64,000 nucleotides of DNA from Bacillota bacterium (GTDB lineage: Bacteria > Bacillota > Clostridia > Monoglobales > Firm-18): the NCBI GenBank assembly GCA_023228885.1, contig JALOAJ010000010.1, positions 1-64,000 of the forward strand, in the 5' to 3' direction. Below the pieces are notes generated by a model that had not been told where the DNA came from, searched no databases, and saw nothing but the letters and a program-made list of their open reading frames with translations. The position numbers and the translations under genes are program-made. Positions 26,579-34,929 of this stretch are shown here, one piece after another; position 1 is the first letter of the stretch; every line of letters starts with the position of its first letter.

Positions 26579-28219
26579 CTAATTCATGGTAATCGGTGTA
26601 AATCCTTTATACAGCGGTTTCATATCCTTTGCATCCCGCCATACCATCAGCTTGAAGCTGGAGCCTGTCAAATCTATCTGTCCGCCTACATCAAGAGTAA
26701 CCGTAACATCACCGTCACCGGCAGGGATAGCCACATTATCACACCATGGCCTAATTAATGCATTACCAATAGTGTCATACTGCGCCGCAATTATGAACAC
26801 ACTGTTTCCCGCTCCTAATTTCATGCGGTCTACAGAAACCTTTGCCTCTATAGCATCCGATGCGGATATACTTGCCGCTGGCGCATTACCGCCATTTACC
26901 GTAAAGTATATATTAGTAATTTCAAAAAGGTTTCCTTCGCCAATGCCGCGCAACACAGGGCTACCGTTGTTTACATAGCGGCTTGCTGTCCATATATCAG
27001 AAAAATCAAATCCAGTAAATGAATTCGGGTTTTTAAGCTCATCGGCGTCTAATTCCACCGCTCCATTCGCCGCAGCCTGATTAGCCTCCGGTGCGTCTGA
27101 GGTAACTAAGCCGTAATAACAGTTGCTTATATAAGCTGCGTCGCCTGCGCCTATAAAGCAACTTGTGCTATTAACGCCGGTGCCGCTTCCCGAATGGTTG
27201 GTATCCACGGAAACTCCTGATACATAGCAGTTTGACACACCGTAGGAGGTGTTGCTCGTTCTGCCGAAAGCGCCGACATGCGCATTGCTGTCAGACTTGA
27301 CCGCAACCTTTTCAGCGATTACATAGCAGTTTGTGATAACACCGCCTACACCCCCCATAAATCCTCCGACATTGGCTCTTGTGCTGCTTACTCCGGTTAA
27401 CCCCCTTAGGTCAATATCCACATTGCCTTTTACATAGCATCTGTCTATCGTTGAGCTTCCGTTGTCGCACCGCCCGATCAGTCCGCCTGCAATAACTGTG
27501 GTGGTGGCTCCCAGTTTGCTGAAAGGAACCGTATTTCTAACTTTAAAATCTGCCTCTGAATAGCAATCACTTACCTCCGCTGCCGCGTTTGTGTGAATAT
27601 ATCCTATAAGACCTCCGATCCTTCCGTTGTTAGCGCCGGTGCCGGTCCGCGTAATATTTACATTAGCGATAAAGCTTCCGCCTGTTAGTGAGCATTCCGA
27701 AACTTCCGTTGCCCCGTTGATATGTCCTATCAGTGCGCCGATATAAAAGTTTTGAACTGTTCCGGCAAAGGTCAGTGCTGTTCCTTCGCTTGGAATAACA
27801 AGATTAACACCTGTAATTTTTGCTCCGGCTCCCGTATATCCGAACAAGCCTGCATAATATGGATTAAGGTTAGATTCGCTCACTAATTTAAAGTTGGTTA
27901 TTTTAAATCCCTGTCCATCGTATTCACCACAGAACATATGTGTGTTATTCCCTATTGTTTCGGTGTTTTTCCATGCCTCCGACAACTCAATATCGTTCGT
28001 TTGCTTATAAAACTTGTCTCCAAAGTTCGTATTATCAATGTTTACCCTCACTGCCAGCAGCCTTAAATCCTCTTCATTTGCAATTTCATAAGCAGTTGCG
28101 GCAGTTAATCCGTCCCCATTTCCCGTTGAAAACGGACTGTCGGCGAAAACCGGAGCGGAAGGCAAAACCGCCCCTAACATAACAATTACCGCAATCAATA
28201 CCAAAAGCTTTCTGTTCAT
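26579..28219 (-). CDS. Secreted GLUG-repeat protein
   Basis: The 546-residue protein starts at ATG 28219, eight bases after AGGAGG. It has a signal peptide (NRKLLVLIAVIVMLGAVLPS, cleavage near VFA) and one GLUG-type beta-solenoid (about 35-440). Repeated units include YAGLFGYTGAGAKITGVNLVI, GALIGHI, GGLIGYI and GGFMGGV. Its sequence is close to the two solenoid regions of the giant protein at 17268-23888, so they share ancestry. It has no SLH repeats. It ends in a domain of about 100 residues (SVFIIAAQYDTIGNALI...FKLMVWRDAKDMKPLYK) of the kind that ends many secreted Bacillota glycan-locus proteins. A binding or structural role is likely, not catalysis. Confidence 0.8.
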   Translation of the reverse strand: MNRKLLVLIAVIVMLGAVLPSAPVFADSPFSTGNGDGLTAATAYEIANEEDLRLLAVRVNIDNTNFGDKFYKQTNDIELSEAWKNTETIGNNTHMFCGEYDGQGFKITNFKLVSESNLNPYYAGLFGYTGAGAKITGVNLVIPSEGTALTFAGTVQNFYIGALIGHINGATEVSECSLTGGSFIANVNITRTGTGANNGRIGGLIGYIHTNAAAEVSDCYSEADFKVRNTVPFSKLGATTTVIAGGLIGRCDNGSSTIDRCYVKGNVDIDLRGLTGVSSTRANVGGFMGGVGGVITNCYVIAEKVAVKSDSNAHVGAFGRTSNTSYGVSNCYVSGVSVDTNHSGSGTGVNSTSCFIGAGDAAYISNCYYGLVTSDAPEANQAAANGAVELDADELKNPNSFTGFDFSDIWTASRYVNNGSPVLRGIGEGNLFEITNIYFTVNGGNAPAASISASDAIEAKVSVDRMKLGAGNSVFIIAAQYDTIGNALIRPWCDNVAIPAGDGDVTVTLDVGGQIDLTGSSFKLMVWRDAKDMKPLYKGFTPITMN

Positions 28220-28369
28220 CAATAAAACCTCCTATATCTTTCTTTGAAATATTTTTTGATTTTCTCGTGTTTTCTCACGTTTTTAATTTTTGCCTATTCA
28301 CTAATGCTTATCATAAAACTTACCCTATCACATCACACTGAGTAAGCAATCAAAGCCGCTTCTCTTACA

Positions 28370-28750
28370 TTCCTCCCGCGCTTTGAGATGCAAGCGCCGC
28401 TTTTGTTTTGCCGGAGTTGTTCTCAGTCAGATTATATCCGACATATTTTGAAATCTGTCTGTCGCTGCCGAACCTCGCCGTGTCGCCAACCTCGACCAAA
28501 AACGATGCCGTCGTCACAATCCCAATTCCCTTTATTCCAAGTATTTGATTGGCATATCCAGCTCCGCTATCAAATATTTAAGTCTTAACCTTGCCGAATC
28601 TAAGCCATGTTAGAAATCGGCTGAACCCTTTATCGCTTCGATTAGCTGTCTTACTTTTTTCAATCCAACGGTCTTTTTAACTGCTTTCTTAATTTCCGCA
28701 AGCAAACCGCCTTCGCACAACTTCAAGATGAAAGCCGGATGTATCTAACA
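28370..28750 (-). pseudogene. IS110-family transposase remnant
   Basis: On the minus strand this gap encodes AFILKLCEGGLLAEIKKAV, then KKVRQLIEAIKGSADF with a TAA stop. After a frameshift comes GIKGIGIVTTASFLVEVGD and RFGSDRQISKYVGYNLTENNSG. The last part is the transposase_20 (helix-hairpin-helix) domain of IS110/IS116/IS902 transposases (the G-I-x-G-I-G-x-x-T-A pattern). With at least one stop and one shift it is dead. It fills most of the 650-bp gap between the solute-binding protein gene and the GLUG gene, so the upstream gene has probably been separated from the operon by insertion. The rest of the gap shows nothing assignable. Confidence 0.6.
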
Positions 28751-28873
28751 ACTTAATTGAGTGTTTCACAAACAATCTAAAGCATGGTACAAAACTAAAC
28801 AGGGTTTAATTCCTTTGAGTTTGCTACCAATTTTAAAATATTTATGCTTATATGTTTTTAATTATTTCACAGC

Positions 28874-30517
28874 TTATCTCTCACTGCCTGATTGATTTTC
28901 CCGGTACCACTCATTCGCCTCCTCCGTCAACTGCCAAAGCCCAGAGAAGTACAACTCCTCCACAAAAAGGTCAAACTCACTTATATCCCTTTCCCCTGAT
29001 ATAAACAATGTATAATTTTCTATAATCATTTTTTTAATCAACGCCTTGTACTGCGGATAGGACGGAAGCCCTCCCCATATGGGGTTAATGTATTTATCAA
29101 CATACTTATGACTCTCCATATTTTCCATATATTTCGTCCGAATACGCGGATATAATTTATAGTTAGCCGGTGCCCGGAAAAAACCGTTGGTTCCCAAGCC
29201 GAGCCTGGCCCTGAAATTAGAATCGGTGGCTTCCCCTATGTATATAAGCCCGACATCGGGGTCAATCTCGTAGTGCACACCCTCAAATCCATACTGCGCC
29301 ATCATTCCGAACGCATAATCCGTGTTCGTCAGTTCATACATTTCCAAAATTTTATCCATCTTTCTGCTGTCCTCGGCGGCGCCCTTTCCCAAACTGACCG
29401 CGCCGCCGCTGTAGACTCCCCACATTTCGGTTCCGGACAAGCCGTCAGGTCCGATAAGTGGTCGCCCTTCAACATATGACGCATCGTCCCCCTGAAGCGC
29501 TTTAAAATAGAAATAATGGTCGGAGGCGGCATCCTTTTCGTTAAAGGGCTTAGCCACATGATAGGCATGCCCCGGAACCGAAAATCCGATTCGACCGTTT
29601 TGGAATGATACGGAATTCGCCCAATAGGTTCCTTTATTTTCGCCGCTTATAAATTCCGGATCAATAAGCCCATCCCTGTGCCATTTGTTAAGCAGGGTGA
29701 GTGCATCCTTCATTTCAGGCATAACAGCAGTCGCTACAACGGTTCCATCCTCCCTAATTGTCCATGTGAAGCTGTTTGAGCCGCCTACCGATTGAAAGGG
29801 TATGCCGCCAAACGCCCCAAACACCGTACTAAACCCGGTATTCGATAAGGCGTAGGTGTCATCAACGCCGTTTCCATCCGGATCTTCATGGGCAAATTTA
29901 TAGAAGGCAGCCTCAGCCTCCAGAAGTGTTTCGGGAATTTTGTAAATCCCCACATTCCATAGCCAGTCATCGCGCCAAATCGGAACAAAATGATATATGC
30001 CGTTGCTGTTATACCCTACTGGTATACCGTATATTTCACCGTTTAATCTTGTGAGATTCCAAGCGTTCTCACCAAGGTTCAGGAGGGTATGCTTGTGTAT
30101 CGTCGGCGCAATCCGCTGAAGCTTCTCCTCCGGTATGGCAGCTAAGACGCCTTGCTGGGTGTACGCGTTGAATTGTTCGTTGTTCAAATTCATAATGTCT
30201 GGAATCTGCCCTGATGAAATGTGGAGGTTCAAAAACTCCTTCGCTCTGTTTCTGTCAAAGTATATAAACTCAAATCTTACACCCAGGATTCGTTCGCATT
30301 CTTTCATAACCGGCGAATCCGGTGATACAGGCTGGTCATTCTGCGGAACTATGCTTATGACTATTTCGGGCTCGGAATAGTCCTTCTTCGTTTCGGCAAG
30401 ATTTCCCGCACATCCGCTGAATAAAATCACAAAACACAGCAACAAAATATAGTTTAATAGCTTGAAAAGAACCGTAAGCGTGCGTTTATTAACTATATAT
30501 GTTACATATGTTTTCAT
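28874..30517 (-). CDS. Extracellular solute-binding lipoprotein
   Basis: From ATG 30517 (AGGTGAGG six bases upstream) the protein has about 547 residues; the frame is open back to 30610, but the earlier start has no ribosome site. A lipoprotein signal with lipobox FSGC sits near residue 36. The body resembles the large YtcQ/LipO-type solute-binding proteins (ISIVPQNDQPV, GQIPDIMNLN, WRDDWLWNVGIYKIPETLLE, GTEMWGVYSGGAVSLGKGA). It is the first gene of the minus-strand locus but is cut off from the permease pair by an IS110 remnant and 13 kb of surface-protein genes. It may share those permeases, giving two binding proteins for one channel. Confidence 0.88.
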   Translation of the reverse strand: MKTYVTYIVNKRTLTVLFKLLNYILLLCFVILFSGCAGNLAETKKDYSEPEIVISIVPQNDQPVSPDSPVMKECERILGVRFEFIYFDRNRAKEFLNLHISSGQIPDIMNLNNEQFNAYTQQGVLAAIPEEKLQRIAPTIHKHTLLNLGENAWNLTRLNGEIYGIPVGYNSNGIYHFVPIWRDDWLWNVGIYKIPETLLEAEAAFYKFAHEDPDGNGVDDTYALSNTGFSTVFGAFGGIPFQSVGGSNSFTWTIREDGTVVATAVMPEMKDALTLLNKWHRDGLIDPEFISGENKGTYWANSVSFQNGRIGFSVPGHAYHVAKPFNEKDAASDHYFYFKALQGDDASYVEGRPLIGPDGLSGTEMWGVYSGGAVSLGKGAAEDSRKMDKILEMYELTNTDYAFGMMAQYGFEGVHYEIDPDVGLIYIGEATDSNFRARLGLGTNGFFRAPANYKLYPRIRTKYMENMESHKYVDKYINPIWGGLPSYPQYKALIKKMIIENYTLFISGERDISEFDLFVEELYFSGLWQLTEEANEWYRENQSGSER

Positions 30518-30916
30518 CAAAATCCTCACCTTTTTTATGTTATCGACCATAGCTACAGCACTTGCGATAAACGGCTTCAATATCTTCCATATATCTGTAT
30601 CGCCATGCATAAGCTAAGAACTTTTGTTTCTGTCAGCCTTATCATTTCACAATATTTCACAATTTCTTTTTACTTTGTATATCACAATTGAAAAACGGTT
30701 CGAAATTTTAGTTAAGAAACGATCCACTAAACTTATAGTCTCCATAACAATTTTAATAAAATTTAATTAGGCATCAACACTAAAATACATTGATAAATCA
30801 AGTGTTGACACATTTTCTTAAATAATTTTAAATGATATTAGTATATGAGGTCTATGAATCATTTTGCCATGGACCAAATTTCAATTGTAAAGAGGGCCGC
30901 TTTTCATTCGGTTTAA

Positions 30917-31055
30917 TCATACTTCCCGCATGATTTCCTCCGGGTTATTGTTCATAAACATAAAAGGCGCTAAGTAGCCGTCGATTCGTGTTTTCGGCAT
31001 GTATCCTTTGATTTGATCCACCAATACATTCAGATTAAGTGTATTTCGCAGTTAT
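30917..31055 (-). pseudogene. Possible uroporphyrinogen decarboxylase-like C-terminal fragment
   Basis: A short minus-strand frame encodes VLVDQIKGYMPKTRIDGYLA, then PFMFMNNNPEEIMREV before TGA at 30917. The pattern resembles a segment of URO-D/MtaA-like (corrinoid methyltransferase family) proteins, but it is only about 45 residues and has no start, so the assignment is weak. It sits downstream of the strong minus-strand promoter at 31072-31099, which may once have driven the full gene. Apart from this and the promoters, 30518-31299 shows nothing else I can assign. Confidence 0.25.
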
Positions 31056-31071
31056 TTGTCAACTATTTATT

Positions 31072-31099
31072 AGTATAGCACGCAGTATATATATGTCAA
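31072..31099 (-). promoter_or_regulatory. Near-consensus sigma-A promoter, minus strand
   Basis: Read on the minus strand, TTGACA (31099-31094) and TATACT (31077-31072) are 16 bp apart. A second TTGACA begins about 37 bp downstream (31062-31057). Transcription would run toward the solute-binding protein gene starting at 30517, about 550 bp away, through a gene remnant. Confidence 0.6.
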
Positions 31100-31299
31100 C
31101 GCAAAAGAAATGATAAAATAGCTACTTTTTTGCGAATTCTTCTTTCATACATCATCCATCGCCCAAAATTTGGGTATTAAGAATTATCTGCAGACCGGCA
31201 ATAACCTCACAGAACGATAGATAAACGATATGAGAAATACACATCTTATTTGATATTTTAAACACTTTTTTTTTAATATCGGTTAATGCGGAAATTTGC

Positions 31300-31328
31300 T
31301 TGACTCAGGGAATACGCAGCAGTATAAT
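31300..31328 (+). promoter_or_regulatory. Near-consensus sigma-A promoter for the GH operon
   Basis: TTGACT at 31300-31305 and a perfect TATAAT at 31323-31328 have a 17-bp spacer. The promoter lies about 40 bp upstream of the ATG at 31369, giving a short leader. Confidence 0.75.
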
Positions 31329-31368
31329 GAAAAGAGTATTGAAATAAGAACAGGGAGTGTGGTCTATT

Positions 31369-32328
31369 ATGCACGAGATAACTAAAGAGTATTCCCGTGT
31401 GCGTGGCTTTAATTTTCAGCCCGACTGGGGCGCCACCGGAGTGACGGTGTGGCAAAAATTTGATCCGGTGCGGTACCGTGAGCTGATACAGGCGGGGAAG
31501 GAGGCGTTTCCCGGAATAAATACCCTTCGTATCTGGCTCAGCTTTGACGCATGGTGCGAGGATAAGAAGTTATTCCTAAGCAATGTGCGCACAGCTATGG
31601 ATATAATCACCTCCTCAGGGCTTGCTTGCATTCCCACATATTTTAACGGATGGTCAAGCATTCCGAATTTTGGAGGCTTTGCCGCATCGATTTTAAAGCA
31701 CATATCCAAAAGAGACTATGAGCCTTACCGTACATATCTTCGCGAAAGCATGGAAGCAACGAAAAAGGGTAACATTTTAATACATGACATTTCCAACGAG
31801 CCCTTTAATTCGGTTGTGAAAAACCCTCCATGGATTGAAGTGGTCATTAATTTTTTAAAAGCAATGGCGGAGGAGGCGCGCGAAACCGATGACCGTCCTA
31901 TTACCGTTGGCTCACAGGGGTTTGCGCTAAATGAGGAGAGAACCTATTATGATATAGATGCGTTAGCCGGCTTTACCGATGTTATTTCCATACACCCGTA
32001 TAAAGTGGGGGATCCGCAAGGGGAAGGAGAGAACCGGCTAATTAAGCTGCTGGAACTTGTAGATAAATATAAGAAGCCTGTGATTATAACCGAATGTATA
32101 TGGGGGTCGGAGGATGAAAAAGGGCATGTAGAAACGATAAAGCAAGACCTTGCGGTTTTCAATAAATATAATATTGGATTTTTAGCTCATGCGCTGTGCA
32201 CCTCTCCGGTTGCGGACCTTCATCCCCTAAGAGGCAAGGACGCACTGACCTGCCTTGGCATTTATATGGCATTTTTAGATGAAGACTTAAATATACGCAA
32301 GGGTCATGAGGTTTTTAATAACTACTAA
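31369..32328 (+). CDS. Clan GH-A glycoside hydrolase (GH5/GH39-like)
   Basis: The 319-residue protein is a (beta/alpha)8-barrel glycosidase. HDISNEPFN near residue 140 holds the acid/base glutamate after NE of strand 4, and VIITECIWG near residue 240 holds the nucleophile glutamate of strand 7. RIWLSFDAW near residue 50 also fits clan GH-A. No signal peptide is present, so it would act on imported oligosaccharides. I chose ATG 31369 over the GTG at 31357 because GGGAG at 31353-31357 would overlap the earlier start. It opens the plus-strand operon that continues with a regulator, a flavoprotein and a GH127-like enzyme. The exact family and substrate cannot be read with confidence. Confidence 0.75.
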   Translation: MHEITKEYSRVRGFNFQPDWGATGVTVWQKFDPVRYRELIQAGKEAFPGINTLRIWLSFDAWCEDKKLFLSNVRTAMDIITSSGLACIPTYFNGWSSIPNFGGFAASILKHISKRDYEPYRTYLRESMEATKKGNILIHDISNEPFNSVVKNPPWIEVVINFLKAMAEEARETDDRPITVGSQGFALNEERTYYDIDALAGFTDVISIHPYKVGDPQGEGENRLIKLLELVDKYKKPVIITECIWGSEDEKGHVETIKQDLAVFNKYNIGFLAHALCTSPVADLHPLRGKDALTCLGIYMAFLDEDLNIRKGHEVFNNY

Positions 32329-32418
32329 TACCCTGATCGGACTATAAATTAGGAGCTCACATGTGGGTTTTTAAGTATGTTCAAAAATTTTCATCCAAAG
32401 CGCCGCTGATTTCGACAT

Positions 32419-32444
32419 CCATAGGCAAGCTTGCTTGTCTATGG
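32419..32444. repeat. Short inverted repeat between GH gene and regulator gene
   Basis: CCATAGGCAAGC (32419-32430) pairs with GCTTGTCTATGG (32433-32444), with one G-T wobble in RNA and almost no loop. There is no T run after it. It may be a regulator-binding site or an RNA hairpin ahead of the gene at 32489. Confidence 0.4.
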
Positions 32445-32488
32445 GCTAAATGAAAAATAGTATAAACCTACGAGAAGGAAAATAAACA

Positions 32489-34864
32489 ATGCAGCTAATG
32501 CAAAAAAACATTTTCACAAAATTGAAAAATATTTTCACAAAATTATTGTCTTACACAAAACACAGTTACCGTTTTAAGCTATTTATGATATATTTTGTTT
32601 TCGTTGTTTTTGTTATCTTCATTTTATTGTATTTGTTAACCTCTTACTTTAACAACAATTTGAGAAATGAAATATATCAATCTGCAAACACAAGGCTGAC
32701 ACAGGTAAAGACATTTGTGGATGCCGAAATTGTGAACAGTGTTAATGCCATCGTAAACCAGAGCTTTTTGGATGTTTCGTCGGAAAAGGGAATGTTAGAT
32801 TTCTTTATAGGATCCTTCTCATACTCAAAGAACAAAACCCTGATTTCGGCCCAAAATATGCTCTCCTTGATTACACTTAACAATTCCTTTGTAGATTCAA
32901 TTTGGCTGTACCGCAAAGCAGACGATTCGCTTCTTTCCTCCAAAGAAGGAATTATTTTTTCCCTTAAGAATCCATCCGTAGATATGAGCAAAATCGTTAA
33001 TTCTGATTTAATCTATGAAACGGTCGGTGCCGAGATAAGCTCGCGATGGATCGGAACTGTTGAGAACAGCGTGTTTTGGCAAGAACGGCGGATCGTATCC
33101 TTTGCGCAAACCATACCGTTTTTTTCGCACTCCTCAAAACGATTCGGATGCGTAGTGATAAATTTGGATTATGACAAGATTTGGGCGCACATGCAGTCGG
33201 TCTTAAGATTTGATAGCTCTATGGTTGTCATAGATTCCAACGGCGAATTTCTTCTGGAATACGGGTTGAAGCCTTCACTCATATCGCTGGAGAAGGAATA
33301 TATACAGGAAATATTGAGTGGCGAGGAATCCTTCCGGGTTACAAAGATTGCAGGAAAGCATGTCTTGTTAACATGGGTCAAATCTGACGAGAATGATTGG
33401 ATGTACATTTCCACTATCCCGGTTGAAACGCTGCAAAGTCAGATTAATATTTCACATAATTTTATAATAACATTACTTATATTTATTGTTATTGTTACCC
33501 TTATAGGGTTAATAGCAATTACATCTCATATGTATAAGCCTATTCAAATGATTTTAGATTCCATATACGGCCACATGTACGGTCACATGGAATCTCAAGG
33601 CTCGGATAACATGAACAACGATGAATTTATGCATATAAATAATGTTATAACCAACCTGAATTATAAGATAGATGAGATGCAGGATGTTATATATAAAAAC
33701 CAAGGTATTATTAAGCACAAAATCATTATGGATATTTTATACGGAAACATATCGGGAGAAGCGGACGCCCTGCAGCATTTGAAGTTAGTAAATCCAAATT
33801 TCCTGTATCGGGAATACGCCATTATTCTAACTGATATAAACAGCCGCGTATTCCAAAACCTCCCTTTTGTTCAGCGTGAATTCATTATCGGAAAGGCAAT
33901 CGACAAGATTGACAGTCTTTTTTCACAGGAAAGCTGCTGTTTCAGTATTTGTTATCCCTCGCACTGTTTAGTCAGTATTGTAAACGCCGATTCTCTGGAC
34001 AAGATATTTCAGGATAAGGAATTTATCATTGACCATCTTTATGAAACTTTGGGGCAAATAAAATACAATATTGTAATAAGCAGACACACCGATACGATAA
34101 AACAGCTAAGCAAAATGTATGAGCGTATCCGAGGCTACCTAAAGTATAGCTTTATCTACGGATACGGCAATGTGTTCACTGAATATGAGCTTGAGCGCAT
34201 TGAAAAAAACAATCCCGAGCTTGAAGCGGAAGCCGCGCCCTATGAGCAGTTGTTAAAATCCAACAAATTCGAAGAATTGAAAAGAGCGCTTTCTAATTTT
34301 CCTCATAAGGCGCAAAGCAAAGGCTATTCCTTTAAGTATACGCAAAGCTTTATTTTACATATATTAAAAATGATATGCCGAATAAGTAAGAAACACAATG
34401 TAAAGAGCGAGGAAATCAATAAAAATGCGTTGCTTTTTGACTTTAACAATATAGACTCAATCAATGATTGCGTTTCATGGATGTACAATCTCATTAATTT
34501 ATATGATGAAAGCTCAAAATTAAAGGATGCTGTAATTAAGAGTGAGTTTATAGACAAAATCGTCAATTACATTACAGAAAATATAGAAAACGGCGTTTCC
34601 CTGAATTCCACAGCTGAGAAATTCTATGTCAGCCCCGGTTACTTGAGCAGATTGTTCAAGGAAAGCACGGGAGTTAATTTTTCAGAGTTTCTGATAGGCA
34701 AAAAATTTGAAAAAACAACCGAGCTGCTTATGGATAAAAAAAAGAAACCCGTTTCGGAAATTGCCTCCCTGCTTGGCTATTCAAATATTTCTTATTTTAA
34801 TAAGCGGTTTAAAGAAAAGTTTGGCATGACGCCCACGCAGTATCGTAAAAAACATTCAAAATAA
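32489..34864 (+). CDS. Membrane-bound AraC-family regulator with extracellular sensor
   Basis: The 791-residue protein has a membrane span at about 28-50, an extracellular Cache-like sensor region (about 55-325) and a second span at about 331-352 (FIITLLIFIVIVTLIGLIAI). A cytoplasmic middle region follows, and a C-terminal AraC double helix-turn-helix (about 690-791) contains YVSPGYLSRLFKESTGVNF and YSNISYFNKRFKEKFGMTP. This one-component design is common in Bacillota glycan loci and senses extracellular sugars directly. The N-terminus contains a small duplication, NIFTKLKNIFTKLL. It lies between the GH gene and the flavoprotein gene on the same strand and probably activates this operon. Confidence 0.85.
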   Translation: MQLMQKNIFTKLKNIFTKLLSYTKHSYRFKLFMIYFVFVVFVIFILLYLLTSYFNNNLRNEIYQSANTRLTQVKTFVDAEIVNSVNAIVNQSFLDVSSEKGMLDFFIGSFSYSKNKTLISAQNMLSLITLNNSFVDSIWLYRKADDSLLSSKEGIIFSLKNPSVDMSKIVNSDLIYETVGAEISSRWIGTVENSVFWQERRIVSFAQTIPFFSHSSKRFGCVVINLDYDKIWAHMQSVLRFDSSMVVIDSNGEFLLEYGLKPSLISLEKEYIQEILSGEESFRVTKIAGKHVLLTWVKSDENDWMYISTIPVETLQSQINISHNFIITLLIFIVIVTLIGLIAITSHMYKPIQMILDSIYGHMYGHMESQGSDNMNNDEFMHINNVITNLNYKIDEMQDVIYKNQGIIKHKIIMDILYGNISGEADALQHLKLVNPNFLYREYAIILTDINSRVFQNLPFVQREFIIGKAIDKIDSLFSQESCCFSICYPSHCLVSIVNADSLDKIFQDKEFIIDHLYETLGQIKYNIVISRHTDTIKQLSKMYERIRGYLKYSFIYGYGNVFTEYELERIEKNNPELEAEAAPYEQLLKSNKFEELKRALSNFPHKAQSKGYSFKYTQSFILHILKMICRISKKHNVKSEEINKNALLFDFNNIDSINDCVSWMYNLINLYDESSKLKDAVIKSEFIDKIVNYITENIENGVSLNSTAEKFYVSPGYLSRLFKESTGVNFSEFLIGKKFEKTTELLMDKKKKPVSEIASLLGYSNISYFNKRFKEKFGMTPTQYRKKHSK

Positions 34865-34929
34865 TACTAAACCTGTTCGCCCACGCAGGGTTACCGGATA
34901 GGTCTGTTGAGGAAAGGATTACTATAATA

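Noticed and set aside
30805..30833. Plus-strand promoter TTGACA-17-TTAAAT
   Set aside because: The -10 is weak and there is no gene for more than 500 bp; the promoter at 31300-31328 explains the downstream operon better.
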